Notes: generated by a model from the letters alone, not told the origin. Positions 1 to 21,172 are shown, counted from the first letter of the stretch. The stretch is DNA of 64,000 nucleotides from Ecdyonurus torrentis (GCA_949318235.1 OX439131.1:17911718-17975717); one strand, 5' to 3'. Numbers and translations are program-made.

Positions 1-529
1 ACAACATAAAACAACATTAACATGTGCTATATTTAAGTTTATTTACATTTATCAGACTGTTAACTTACAACTAGACTGTTTCAATTTTTAATAAATTACC
101 ATATATAGAAAGAACTATTACAACATAATTAAATAAATTGCATTACCAAATATTAGTGTTTTAAATTTAGGGGTTTTATTTAGTGGGGTTTGACTTATGA
201 TTTCTATCTATATATAGATAGAAAATTTGAACTTGTTGTAAGTTTTTGGATGGTTTATGGAATGCCCGCTAGATGGTTTTCATTATCTAATGAAACCGAA
301 ATGGTACAACACTTTAACTAAATCATAGTCAACGCATTGTTTTGTATTATGTAAATTAAACACTAGTGTGATACAACTTTTAAAATAAGTAAAGAGCAGA
401 AACTAATACAGAAAAAAATCTAAAAAATCTCATAATAACAGGAGGCATTTTTGAAATTATATAAACAATTATGCAGTAATTAATTCTAGTTGAAATACTA
501 TAATATTTATATATTCATTATATATTAAA

Positions 530-596
<67 letters not shown>

Positions 597-1455
597 CCAA
601 AATTAAAATATTACCTGCGCCGTTACACCCTTTCATTAAATTTGTAATTCTTAAAATAATAAGAAAGAAAACTTCAATTATTTTAATAAATATTTAATTA
701 CGTACAAAATCAAAGTCTTGTTGATACTTCAACCAAATGAGTATAAAATTTTGTACGCTGGTTCATTGCCATATATTTTATTAATGACAAACGACGAAAA
801 TATTACGTTACAATCATACAACGATGATATTGCATATTTTATATGAAATAAAAATCAAGCTTTATTATATATTTTCCTCCTTCTTTCTCTTCCAGTAACT
901 TCGGTAATCCCTTATTTTGATGTTACAAGGTCAAACAGGGATTTTTATTGATGTCAATTTAATGTTACATTGAAAAATTATTAAGAAACAATACCCTAGA
1001 AGAATGGTTAATCTCTCTTAAATTTCGAAATTTTTTTACTGTGTTACATTCCAATAATTTATTTCAAAATTAAACACATGCACCAAACAACGTTAAAATA
1101 ATACATTCCCATGTTGCGAGTTATGTAAATCGGGCACTGCTAACATTAGTAACATTGCGCACAAAGTGCTTAGTTTATGAACACTTCTGTTAGTGCTATC
1201 AGTAGTTTCCTCAGTTTAGTACTAAATTACTCTCACCTTTACCTTGGCCCAAGCAAGAGCCAGGTCTTGGTGTTATCAAAAGAAGAAAAAGCAAAACATA
1301 ATAACAATAATAAACCTAATAAATATAAGAGATATAATATAATAGCTCTTTATTTTATAAATTATACGTATCGGGCAATTTAGAAGTGCGACAAGCGTGC
1401 CGATTACCATTTAAATATTATCACAATAAATTTTACATGAAGACTATTAACATAC

Positions 1456-1624
<169 letters not shown>

Positions 1625-2057
1625 AAATGGGTGTTGCAAAAACTGCTCTATATTTTGATAAGGCAAACATTATTAAGATGAATTCTGCTTCTACTTAAAC
1701 ATTAATCTACCGCAGCCCGCAGCTAATGAAAGTAATAATGAGATTGTTGCGCGGGTTGCCTACGTGCAAATGCCGAAGGCGTATGACGTGATGAGGTAAA
1801 TAGGCCAATTAAAGTTAAGATAAGATGAATGTTTACTAAAGTTTGTTTAGCCTTCTGGAGGACAATATTACACTTTCAGAAGCCACAACACACACTGTCT
1901 GCAGTGCACTGTGCTGCTATATATATTTATTTTCATTTTTTTTTGTCAATTTCTAGCGAATTGTTTCGTTTTTATATAGCCTAAAGCCTTAAATTAAATT
2001 ACATGTTTGCTTTTTTATAATATTGAACCAGCGTTGTATAACATGAAACACAATGGA

Positions 2058-2060
<3 letters not shown>

Positions 2061-2101
<41 letters not shown>
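2061..2101. repeat. (GA)n microsatellite
   Basis: Pure AG dinucleotide run of about 41 bp upstream of gene A. Confidence 0.97.
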
Positions 2102-2105
<4 letters not shown>

Positions 2106-2821
2106 TTACAATTTTTTAAAAATAAAATGTGTTTTTGCTGAAAGGAATGAATGGTGTTCTCTCCAACCAAAATTTAATTGTCAGAGAATTAAATAAATCA
2201 GAAGTGATGATATAAGTAAATTGCAATTTTATGAAACTCTTTAGACACTTGTATTATTTTTATGAGATAATTTTATATTATATGTGATTTTCATAAAAGT
2301 GTCTTACGTCTTACTATAAAAGTTTCATAACTTAAATATGCAAAGCCTGCATAATATAATGAAAATAATTTAGCGATATCACGCAAAATAATGATATTAA
2401 ATTCAAAAATAATTCTTGTTTTAGGTAAACGTCTTAAAATTTACAATTTTTTTCCCTCTTCGTTGCATGATTTACTGTAAACTTTTTTATTGTTATTATT
2501 TTTATTTTTATTTAGAGTTAACTTAACTTTACAAAAAATTAGGATGTTTTTATATAAACAATAATCACGTGTACGTTACGTGTAAGTCTGATGTTGCATA
2601 GTCTAGGTCTAGCCAAATTTTTATTTTCCAATACTCATTGTTTGTGTAAATTAAATATACTATGAAAAATTCCTATTATGAAAAATCATTATGAAAAAAG
2701 AAGAAAGAGAGAAAGGAAAAAAAAAAAAAAAAAAAAATAGAAAAAGGTACACACATCAAAATGCTTATAAATAACAAAAGGATAGAAATATTGAATAGAC
2801 TTTTTTTTCTTCCGTGGTGTG

Positions 2822-2857
2822 TATAAAAGAAGAGTCAAGAGTAAAGTTTGCAGTTTA
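2822..2857 (+). promoter_or_regulatory. Candidate core promoter of gene A
   Basis: TATAAAAG lies at 2822-2829. An initiator-like CAGTTT is at 2851-2856, placing a possible +1 A at 2852, 30 bases after the start of the TATA box. This is the spacing expected for a TATA promoter. It lies about 475 bases before the first coding ATG, so an unspliced 5' UTR of that size would result. This is inferred from motif spacing only; alternative upstream starts are possible. Confidence 0.4.
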
Positions 2858-2895
2858 TAAGAAAAAAAATAATAAGCCAGGGCCGCGAAATATTT

Positions 2896-2907
2896 TGCGC
2901 ATGCGCA
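2896..2907. promoter_or_regulatory. NRF1/Ewg-type palindrome
   Basis: TGCGCATGCGCA is a perfect 12-bp palindrome that matches the consensus bound by vertebrate NRF1 and its insect homologue Erect wing (YGCGCAYGCGCR). It lies about 45 bases downstream of the candidate start site. CpG-bearing 12-mers are rare in this AT-rich window, so the match is unlikely to be trivial. Ewg is a neuronal and muscle transcription factor in Drosophila, which would suit a serotonin receptor, but binding is inferred. Confidence 0.5.
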
Positions 2908-2951
2908 CAGTGAATGATGGTGCACCACTGATGAAAGGTGAATTCAAATGA
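2901..2951 (+). other. Possible uORF in gene A leader
   Basis: ATG at 2901, inside the NRF1-type palindrome, opens a 16-codon frame ending at TGA 2949-2951. It would be translated only if transcription starts near 2852. Confidence 0.3.
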
Positions 2952-3276
2952 TACAGACGCGAAAGCCGACCTCCACAGTTTACACCATCCTTGCAGTGCA
3001 AATAACTTTTAAAATCAAAATATAAAAAAAATTAATCCCAGTGGTGTCAGAAAAGTATACAGTGAACATTCATTGACCTTACAGTGTTGTGCTACGTAAA
3101 CCATTATTTAAATTTGGATTTTAATTGCAGAGTGTAAAATAAGTACCGGTGATATATGATAGTGATAAGAAAAGATTAAAATATTTAATTGTGGTGTGTG
3201 AGTGTTTATTTTTCTTAAATATTTAACCAAAAATTAATTTATTAAAGTGTTTAAGAGTGGTGTATTTTGTTTATTT

Positions 3277-3315
3277 ATGTTGGGGGCGGGTAAGAGTGAC
3301 GTCATAAGTCCTTAA
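3277..3315 (+). other. uORF just before the gene A start codon
   Basis: ATG 3277-3279 opens a 12-codon frame (MLGAGKSDVISP) that stops at TAA 3313-3315, only 11 bases before the main ATG at 3327 and in another frame. It overlaps the CRE and the hairpin described separately. A terminating uORF so near the main start could reduce or gate receptor translation. Translation is not demonstrated. Confidence 0.4.
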
Positions 3316-3324
3316 CTCGCCCCC
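3282..3324. promoter_or_regulatory. GC-rich inverted repeat enclosing a CRE
   Basis: GGGGGCGGGTAAG (3282-3294) is nearly complementary to CTTAACTCGCCCCC (3311-3324). The stem ends two bases before the coding ATG. The perfect CRE TGACGTCA occupies 3297-3304 in the loop side. The left arm is also a GC-box (GGGGGCGGG, Sp/KLF type). In DNA this could be a CREB plus Sp/KLF module; in RNA it would be a hairpin at the start codon. Both readings are inferred. Confidence 0.5.
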
Positions 3325-3326
3325 TC

Positions 3327-9996
<6,670 letters not shown>

Positions 9997-10055
9997 CATC
10001 ATCATATTAATGTTATTTTAAGCATAATATATATGTATACATAATTATTAACACT

Positions 10056-10061
10056 AATAAA
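10056..10061 (+). terminator. Candidate poly(A) signal of gene A
   Basis: AATAAA lies 60 bases after the stop codon at 9994-9996. This predicts a short 3' UTR. No transcript evidence is available, and AATAAA is common in AT-rich DNA. Confidence 0.4.
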
Positions 10062-10195
10062 ATCCAAACTTGGTTCTTATAAAAATAGAGTTTGATTATT
10101 TCATTTCCGATTCGTATAATCAAATGCTATAGTAAATGTTTTATGGTTTTGATGAGTAAACATAAAAAAAAATTTGATTTATGACATAACAGTAG

Positions 10196-10198
<3 letters not shown>

Positions 10199-10250
<52 letters not shown>

Positions 10251-10251
10251 A
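10199..10251. repeat. (GA)n microsatellite
   Basis: A GA run with one CAGA interruption, about 140 bases after the gene A poly(A) signal. Confidence 0.96.
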
Positions 10252-10492
10252 AGATGAAAAAAAGTATAATATAAACAGAAATTTCCATATTAATCTAATA
10301 GTTTGGTTGAAGTTGTTATATATTGCTATATAGAAATATGATGAAAGCAAAGTTGCAAAACATTTTAGTGTTAGTATTAAAAAAATATCAAAACTTGTGC
10401 TGTATAAAGTAAAGAGAGTGAGGTTGATATTATCCTTACGATGATGGCAGGTAACATATCACAACACACGAACGAATAAATATTTAGAACTG

Positions 10493-10494
<2 letters not shown>

Positions 10495-10538
<44 letters not shown>
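10495..10538. repeat. (TC)n microsatellite
   Basis: A pure TC run about 245 bases from the GA run at 10199-10251. The two tracts are complementary and in inverted orientation, so they could pair in a transcript. Confidence 0.96.
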
Positions 10539-10541
<3 letters not shown>

Positions 10542-11120
10542 ATACTGATGCGAAAAGATCACAAATTATTTACTCATTTAGCAACAAAATATATATTTTG
10601 TCAACACTAGAAAGTAAAAGCCAATCAAATTTTTATTAACAGTAATAACAATGACATTTATAACGTGACTTTGAGACTTCTTAAAATATATGTATTTTAA
10701 AGGTTGTTTAACTCTTAATATAAACTCTTTTTAAGATTTAAAGAAACTTTTAAGTTTTATGTAAACACATAATTTAAGATTTATGTTTATGTGTATATCA
10801 CTTTACTTTTTTTTTCTTTTTTTTTACATATAAATTAACAGTGATATACAAAAATACCTCAGCAAAAAGCAATAATACAAATATTTAATGTTTTACATAA
10901 AAAAACATATAACAATAAATATATATTAAAGTATTTTACTGTTGAAAGTTTTATATATTTCCATAGGCTATTCAATTCTCTTCTTATGAGCAATTTAAAA
11001 TTTAGAGTTGATTTTTTATATATAGTGATATGGTGTGAGAGAAGGGTAGAAGGGGGACGGGAAATAAGGAGGAAGATTTATACTGCAATTTACAAATTTA
11101 ATACTTAATGTGAAACTATG

Positions 11121-11122
<2 letters not shown>

Positions 11123-11166
<44 letters not shown>
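11123..11166. repeat. Poly-T run, 44 bases
   Basis: An uninterrupted T tract. It could be the tail of a minus-strand retroposed copy, but no adjacent element was recognised. Confidence 0.95.
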
Positions 11167-11170
<4 letters not shown>

Positions 11171-11564
11171 CAGTGTATTAAAAGAAACTAGCCAATTCTG
11201 AAGCACATTGCAAGAAAAAAAAAGTTATCATATCATAAACGTTAAGTAAAATTAAGCCATTAAAGTTGATTAAAATTTCAGCTTATTATTACGAGTGCGG
11301 GAAATCTCCATGCTTTATTGAGTTATCTTTATTTCCAAACTGACTTATTTTGGGTAAAAAATAAAATAATAATAAAGTAAAATAAAAATACATTTTCCAA
11401 TTATATATATTGACTTAAGGATTGTCGTTAGAGGGCTCGAAATCTCGGATTGTCGTCGAATCTGTAAATTCAAATATGTACCCCCCCACCCACATTTTTC
11501 ACTTTATTTGAAATTCACCTACTGTATATTACAAAATTCAGAACTCGTGACCTTCAGATACATA

Positions 11565-11593
11565 GGAGAGAGGGAGAGAGGGAGAGAGGGAGA

Positions 11594-11657
<64 letters not shown>
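11565..11657. repeat. (GA)n microsatellite
   Basis: Begins with GAGAGG variants and becomes a pure AG run. Confidence 0.96.
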
Positions 11658-11659
<2 letters not shown>

Positions 11660-11905
11660 TAATGAAGCTGACATGGTACCATTGTATAAGTTCGTAATCT
11701 TAAATTTTGCATTTTTTCCCCTTTATTATAGTATAAATAAAGTACAGAATCAAAGTGCAAAAAAGAAAATAATAATAAATCAACTCAATAAATTCAGTAA
11801 AATTTCTGCTAATCATTTTCAGTCTTAAATATGTAGATTCTTGCAATAACAAAATTTAAATATAACATATAAACACACATAATACATAATAAAATACATT
11901 ATATA

Positions 11906-11907
<2 letters not shown>

Positions 11908-12000
<93 letters not shown>
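11908..12000. repeat. (TA)n microsatellite
   Basis: A TA run of about 93 bp with a single AAATA interruption near 11936. Confidence 0.96.
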
Positions 12001-12003
<3 letters not shown>

Positions 12004-15000
12004 TATACGTAAATATTTATCAAAGCTTAAGGAGAGAAGTTTGTAGATTAAAAATATTTTCAAGTATTTTTATTTGAAAATAAATCAATTCTATATAATT
12101 GTTTATTTATTATCATCAAAAAATGATTGTGATGAAAAAAAAAATCTTTTTATATTAATTTGAAGCAGAATAAGAAGACGTGATAAATTCTGTTCTAAAT
12201 TCTGTGTTACTAAGCCGCCATCTATTGAGCAAAAGGCTCTGCTGGTTGCCTAGCTTACAGGGGCTCCAACAGAGGGCTGAGCTACTCGTATAGTAAAATT
12301 AAACTTACATCAAAGTATTTTAATATTAAACCAAGTCGTATTCATAAAGTTTTTTTTTTTTTCACATTCTTTATTTGCCTTTAATATATTATATCGGATA
12401 TGTTTACAAGAAAAAAAATAATAATATGACATTTATATCACGGAAAAATATTTTGTTTAATACCAAAAGAGAACCTGGATGAAATTCTTCTTGAAGTTAA
12501 GGATTTTATGAGAATAAGAATGACAATACTGTATGAGCTTCTTTACTTATTATTATTTTGCTCTCAGCCCTTTTTTCTTTTTCTTTTTTTTTCCATTTAT
12601 ATGAAGTGTTTTACATTTTTTTTTTTATTTCTTTTAAGTCTTACGAGTTTTTGTTTTCCTAACTCAAAGATTTGTTTTTCAATGAAAAACAGCTATAGCT
12701 AACACCCGTTGCATAGAACAGTTTATTTTTATAATTAAACAGTCTTAAAGTTAAGAAGTAATATTTTGTTGATTCAAGGTTACGAGAAGTGATTTGCATG
12801 CAATCAAACGCAAAGAATTGAGAAAAGAATTGAGATGGAAATGAAGTAGTGAGCTAAAAATGCCAGGATCGAGGAAAACTCAAGACTTTGATTTTTATGC
12901 AATCGCAGCACTAGAGAACTAGATTATAAAATTTCTTCAGTAAATCGCTTTATAATTTGCATGAAAATAGTTTTTCACGTCAGCATATTTTAATTAAGTG
13001 CTCAATTAAAATATATCAGTATTACCACTTGAAATCAATCACATGCTAATGATCGATGGAAATTTAAAATTTAACTCAATATGTTTTGTAGTATCTGATA
13101 ACATGAGTTTTTAAATTATACATAAAACAATGCTTTTTTTAAATTATTAATCTTTGCAACAAAATAAAAATGATTCCCATCATTTTTTTGAATATTCACA
13201 ATATAAGAAAATTTTATCATAACAAATTTATATTTATTTACCTCTATTTGAAGTTTAAATTGTTGTATAATATACACATTTTAATGTATTATAAAAATAA
13301 CATGCTTCAGCATCATAGATTTTAGTTCAATCTATTAAAATATTGTTACAAAAAAAATAATAAAAAAAAAATAAAAAAAAAAGCAGAACAGAACAGAAAA
13401 AAAAGTATGTCAAGAAACTTTTTTAAAGTAACTTATTTCTTATTTCTATAGCTGTACAAAACAAAGAAGTAAAAAGTTTGTTGCGTGGTTTGTAGTTTAA
13501 AAATATTTAAATTTTAGTACTTGAAATAATCTGAAGGTGTTACGAACGCTCAAAAGAAAATGTAGAAGAAGCATAAGCAAGCAAGCAAGCACTCGCTCTT
13601 ATTCATTCTTTTGACTCTATACACTATACTTAACAGGATTAAATAAATACAAGCAGCAACATTATATACAACTCTATCTATATGCATAATATACGAATAT
13701 GAATAGATTCAAGCAGACCTAACACACATACACACTAACTATATCAAAAGATAATTATAGCAAAGATAAGAGTGTACAAAACTTGATGCAGCTCTTCTCT
13801 TTCATTCCAATTTTTATAGAAACACTCAACATCTTCTCATTAAATGGGAGGGGGATAGAGGTTAAGTTATATAGGATTTCTATCAAATTAAATACGCTGG
13901 AATAAAATATGTTGCAACAAATAACTAATTGTACAAGAGAGAGATATATAATAAATATATTTTAGTGATTATTAAAATTGAGTATCAGCTATTTTTAATC
14001 ATCGAGAACCTTAATTATTTTAATTTAAAATTAAGTACTATTATATTCACCATTCATCATCTATATCAAGGATTAGTGTAGTTTCATATTATATTTAGCC
14101 ACGATTCAACATAAATATAATAATATTATAAAGTAATTTTAATATTTACAAGTAACAGTTAATAGTATAGTAATTAATAAATTATGTTCATTATATAAAT
14201 ATAAAATACGTAGTATTGTATTGAATGAGAAATAAAAAATGCAAAGTAATAATATAATATCAAGTTCATAAATTATTCCTATATTCTAAAAATAAATTAA
14301 ACCCTCTTTGGGAATATTTACTATAACAACAGAGACGTAATCAAAATTTATATATTTCTAGTCAAAAACAAACAACGAAGGAAGGCAAATACAGAGTGGT
14401 ATAATAAAACGTAATATATTAATCGTACATGAAATGACTAAGGGCAAAATTACATGTACAGCACGTTATATTTTTGATAAAAATAATTATAGTCGTACAA
14501 GCGACAGTCTTACAAAATCATTGTGGCTAGTAATTAAAACAGTAGCAAAGTTTGCGAGAGAGTGTGTATATGTGTATGTGTGTGTGCGTTACATTCAAAA
14601 TGTAAGACCACACAAGTACAAGTACGTAACATTTAGTTAACAAAGCCAAGTGTTTTTGTAAAACCACGAAAAAAAAAACAAAATGTTTTAACAATCTTTT
14701 TCAGAGAGAGAGAGAGAGATAAGAAAGATCAAAAATCTTACCATTTAATTGCAAATTTTTTTATAACTAACGATTTTTTTTAAATTTTTTTAAAGACTTC
14801 TTTAATATTTAATGTTGTTTTATTTATGAAAAATGTGGTAAAGCATTAATATTAAATCTGCTATGTTATATTAGCTTGCGGTTGCCCATCACTATATTGT
14901 AGTAATGAATATGTATACTGACATTATAACATTATGCACACGCAGGTCTTTTCTTTATTAACACTGCCAATCCACATATCTCTTTAATTTAACATCTATG

Positions 15001-16665
15001 CAGGCATTTACTTCAAATATAATGTTTAAAATTGCAAATTAATAATAAGAAAACATAGTTTATTATGTTTATAATAATTATAAAATTTCATCTAATTGCG
15101 CCTATGAAAATACACTGTCAAATTTTTATTTGTATTATAATTTATTGATAAGTCTAATTTATGGCTTTTATATACGACTAAATCAGGTATACACCCTCAA
15201 TTTAACTCCGCTGTTTTACAGTACAGTCAGCAGTCAGATACACCATTTCATTTATAAACTTTAAAATTATAACGTTACAAAATAGTTTAAAAAAAATTAT
15301 GAGAGATTATTATTATTATTTTATTAACATTAACTTTAAATTTGACAATTACTTTCATTGTTATTTTTTTAATTGTTAATTTATATTATGTACAATTAAT
15401 ACACAATTATAATAATAGATTTACATATATCACCATTATAATAATTGCAAATTGATAAGTAAAAATACTAATTAAAAGCGATTTCATATAAAAATTTGAT
15501 CAATCTTATATAATTACCCCGACAAACAACAATCAATTAAAAAAGAAAATGTCAAATGTTAACACGACAATGCGAGGACAGCAGCGAAGTTCAATAAATA
15601 TAGAGGGAAAAGTATAAGAAAAGAAAATGGTTTTGTCTCTTTCTACAGCAATTAACGAGATTGTTGATCAAACAGCTACAAATCTTTCCTCGAACATTAA
15701 TTTAGCTTTTTCCATTAACTGAAAATGAATTGCTCTTTCCTAATGATACAATTCAAACTCTTATCGTTACATACAATATTTTTCCTTTTATAACATTTTC
15801 AATAGTACATTAAAAAGAGCTGGTACTTCATATATATATATATATATATATTATATTATATTTATATATATAATTAAATTGATAAAAATTAATATTCATA
15901 ATGAAAAAAGAAATAAAATTATAACAAATAAATACAAGTAGTCTTCACAGTGCTTTGATCACTCACTCACAAACAAAAGGCTACGTCATTTGCATTCTAA
16001 AGTTATACAAAAATAAAGAAAAATGCTATTGACAATAGTTGACATATTTGATTATTTTCGCTTCATAAAACAAGAAATTTATTACGTTCTCAATTTCATT
16101 TTGAATAAAAACAAATTTTAAGAATGTTTACGAACAGAAAATCAATTTATGAAATGAAGATAAGTTTTAAAAGAAAAATGAGTGAATTTTATTACGATTA
16201 CTGTGTGTTAAAAAAAAATAAACTTTGTCAAGATACTTTCAAAACAAAGAGGAAAAGCGAGTGAAAAAAAAATCATAGACACATGACATTGCATACGCAT
16301 TATCTATTTTTCCGCATTACAATGAAATAAAATTTAATTAATAACCGCAGATTTCTGAAACACTATCAAAAAGACTATTACGCGCCGAGTTGAAATTTTT
16401 AACTAAAAGTATGCCCAATGATTCGAGAAAATCGTTGTTGTAATAACAATCATGTGAAATGGAGTGAAAAAGAATAGATATCACGCGAGATTGATACACG
16501 TGTTTCTATTGTGTAAGGTACACACTACAAAACAAAAATGGTTATTTACATAATTACTATCGTCACTTGTTTGAACATTTATTTATATTATAAAACTCTT
16601 ATCTAGAATTCAAAAATTGTACTTTACACTTTTAAAAATAGATTCACATCTATTTCCAATTTCAC

Positions 16666-16700
<35 letters not shown>

Positions 16701-16946
16701 CATGTAAAATTCTTAATAGAGACTAAAAAACAACTTGAACTTTAACGAAGGCATATTGCATTTCATTTCGTATAATATTTTTTATATAAAAAAAAAGTGT
16801 GATCAAAGTATCAAGAAACAAAAGAAGAAAAATATATATTTGAGTTTTGTTTGTAGTTTGTGTGGATGTCAAACACAATATAAGCTCTGACGGTCAGGAA
16901 TTTTATATTAAAAATACTTGTCTATACGTCTATGTTAAAAAAAAAA

Positions 16947-16982
<36 letters not shown>

Positions 16983-19363
16983 GATAAGCTTCAAAAGTGC
17001 GATATTTAATACATGACGCAATGTGATGTCAGGTTAAAGTTGATACTGCAATGATATACACGCGTTTTTTTTTTTTTTTTTTTTGTTAAACTTGTTTAAA
17101 TTAAATTATTTTCTTTTCCAATATACAGTTTTATTATTATTATTATTTTTTTTTAAACCAAAGTTCATGATTAAAAACCACATTTTAATCAGTGTGAAAG
17201 AAAAATGCAATAAAAATTGTCATAAACATGGTTTAACACGTATAAATATATTAGAGTTTGACAAATTAAAGCATTTAAAATAATATAATAATATCAATAC
17301 TATGGAGTAATCAGTAAAACAAGTAACAAATCACGTATGCTGTATATTTCTGTATACACAGTATTTACACTCAGAAAGTTTAATTTGATATTTTATTCAC
17401 AATAAATACTATATAAACAGGTTCACTTCAACGTTGTACTAAAACTAATGAAACTTATACATTCTAACGTTTTTATAGAAATAAATTATTAATAATAATA
17501 AAATCACTATTAATTAATAATAATAAAAAATCATTATTATTATAGTTTTAATAATAATTATTATAATTATCAATCTATAGTTATTATTATTATTATTGTA
17601 ATAATGGTTCCGTAATTAATGTCTATTTAAAATTTATTACTAATATTCATAATTTACGAGGGTTTCAGAATAATTACACCTTCAGATTCATATCATGCTT
17701 GACGAGTATAATAACTTGGTAAACTTGATCTTACTTTAATTAGCAACTATATAACAATGTTTAACTAATATTACATCACATAATACATACAATATTTTAT
17801 AACATGACGATATACGGCATAGCTTAAGACTTTCATATTGGTAGGTCTTTATCAACTTATATTTACTTTAATTATGAAACATCAACACTAATATTTTTCA
17901 GATTATATCAGTTTTTTTAATAATAAAATATTGTTTTATATCATTAAAAAAAAAAAAAAAAAAAAAAAGTTGAATTGCCGTAAATATTATAAAGTATACG
18001 CAAGTAAGAATGTATCTCTATATTATATTTTATAAATATAGCAATTAATAAATAAACGTAACTATATGGATTTTTTTTTTTTATGGGATAAGAAAATTCA
18101 CTAACCGTTGGCAGTGCATATAGCATCATACATGTTACACACAATCATTGGTCTCATCAATATAACTTAATCTAATACTTGTACCAATAATTATATAAAT
18201 AAGATACACAATCATATAACAAAATTTATATTTTTTTAAATGTCATAACAAAAATTAAGTTGTCATATCCTAAAATATGTTTTTACAAAGTATAATTTGA
18301 TTTTAAGAGGTATATTAAAAAAATATATTAAAAAATATATGGTTGGAAGTTTCAAAAAAAAAACAAAAAACAACTTTTTTTTAAAGGCAGACAAGTTTGT
18401 TTTATATATTTCTACCAGAATTAATTAATATTAATTTAACATGACAAGTTGGCTTTGATATTATATTATTTAAATAATACAATAACAACTCGTTTGTTAT
18501 TTTTTACAAATATTACCAATCAAATATTTAAATATTATTGTGAAAAAATTTAATAAATTATTTAAATTATTTCAATATTTATCATCATTTCAAAATCACA
18601 ATGTCAATTTTTACATACATACAGTACATATCATGACAAATCATGTTTATACTATTATTTGTACAGTTGCATAATACACACACACACTACTTTTGTAAGC
18701 TCGTAATTAATTAAAAATAAAGGCATCTTTTCGTTTTCGGGCAAGCGAACAAGAAAAAAAAAATCTGTGTTTCTTCGAGTTGCCGCTAATGTCAAATGAG
18801 CGTGATAAAATTGCATTAATTAAATATATCTGACAACTTTAAGCTCTTGTATAAATACAACATCATATCACTTACTCCAACAGAGTGAAACAAAGTGTGA
18901 CTTGATTAATTATTATAAATATTACTTAATTTATATTATGACGGAGGGATACTCAAACAGATAATATAATAATAAAAAATTATATTTTTATATAATATAA
19001 TGTGATTGGTGCTACTAAATTAAGAGCATTGTTATTATGTGGAATGTGTTAACAATTTTATGGCATGAAATGAGCATGATTATAATCTAAATTTTAAAGT
19101 TATCACAGTATAAAATAAAATTGTTTATAGCTGTGATTCTATTTCTCCATTACAAATAATAAAAAAAAAATTATTTTAATAATCATTATTAAATTTCAAA
19201 ACAAAATAATCGAGTTATTGGGTGGTCAAGATTGCATTTTTCTCATACGATTATGGAGAGATGTTGAAAATATCTGTATGCAATTTGTAGTAAGGTAAAT
19301 ATTTTCAACAATAATATTTAAAGGGTTTTAAAAATGGCCCATTGCCATTACCAATTAAAAAAA

Positions 19364-19367
<4 letters not shown>

Positions 19368-19400
<33 letters not shown>
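19368..19400. repeat. (TC)n microsatellite
   Basis: A pure CT run of about 33 bp in the intergenic region. Confidence 0.95.
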
Positions 19401-19405
<5 letters not shown>

Positions 19406-21166
19406 TCTACTGTCTGACTGATTTATTTTTAAATAGGTCATTAATTGTTATCAAGGAAAGCATGTATAAATTTCACCCATACCTTTTTTAATACTTTTAA
19501 TTATATATGCGCATCTTGCTGAAAAATTTTCAACGGAATGTTTTCATACGTATTGTACTCTCGTCTTTAGGAAGGAAAAGAATTTATTTTGTATGCAATA
19601 AAAAAAAAATAAAAAAAAGTCCATCTAAGTGTATGAAGAACACAAAGTATTCATAACATGACGTCGAGGTTGCTATATGTATAACATTCTTGGAAATGCC
19701 AACATGAAATGTTAAATTATGATTCACGAAACAAAACTGTCATAGAAAATGTGATGTGTTGCAACGTAGATAAAATATAAATAAATTTCTACCTACATAA
19801 ACATAAAAGAACTTTATATAGCTTTTAATGATATGCATCTTTTCCTTCTAGTTAAAAATAACTTCTTTTTTTTTTTTCTTTTTTTTTTTTTTTTCATTTC
19901 ACTGAGTAGGTAAGTCATTTAAACTTTGAATAATTATCTGATATTTTATAATTGAGATTTTTTTTTTTTTAAATGCGAGAGTATAATTTGACACGTAGCA
20001 CTCATTTTGGGTAAAAAGTTTGTTGCTATGTTGATTAGTCAAGTGTGTGATGGGGTAGACAACTTGTTGCTAGAGAGAGAGAGAGAGAGAGAGAGAATGT
20101 CAAAAGCCTAAATATCTACACATATACCTTCAACAAGCAGTAGACGGCATCAATGACTTGTGACTGGGATGAATGAAATTCAGCTATTACTTTGATGTGT
20201 GACATCAACGCAAAATGAAACTTGCGTGCATTTAACACAATAAATAAAGATAATATGAAAAGTGTGAAATTTGCACATGAATTACTGCAGTCACACCTTT
20301 CAATTTATTATTATTTTTTATTTTTTATAGAAAACTTTTTTATTTAAGCTCAAGTATTATTTAAATGGTTTTAAATATTTTCATGCAAATGTTGAGGAAA
20401 AAAATAAGTTTTGAATAATTCATTTATTCTAATTTTAATGTGTTGAAGATTAGATCTGTGTCTCTTCAAGCGCGAGCCACAAAGAGAAACAAGAAGGGAA
20501 AATAATATAATATTATATATATATATATATATATTTAACATTGTTAGTTTATATATGAGTAGCTTACATGTTGTATACAATTGCGATGATAGAACAAATT
20601 GGCAGCGGGTGGCAATTTTATTTATAGACCTGAAGAGTCGACAGTCGACTTACTCTGATTTCTCTGTGAGCTTATAGAAAGGGTCACAGGTGCAATACTT
20701 AACCTTATACTAACTTTTGATTTTATATAAACTTTAATACAAGTCATGATATTATATTGTGAAAAATATAGAGACAATCTGAAATTGAAAAGCTCCTTTG
20801 CGGTCATAATAAATCTATAAGACCATGAGCTAATATCACACTTGCTTGCTCCTGTAAGTTAGGCCAACAGTTAAGCCTGAAAGTCCACACTATGATATTT
20901 GTTTAAAAATAACTTTATACGCTTCATAGCTGGAAAATTTATAAAGATAAATTGATGTAGCTGGAAAAAATAATAATAAAAATAAAGTCACTCAACATTA
21001 CTGTATATACGAAAATAACATGCAAATCATTTTAATTTAATTAATTATTACGAATTGTTTATACATGTAAGTATTACAAGATTGCATTAAAACAATTATC
21101 AAATTTTAATGTTTTTAATAAATTATTTATTACGTCATGATATTTTCATGATGCTTGTAGTATGAA

Positions 21167-21172
21167 AGAGAG

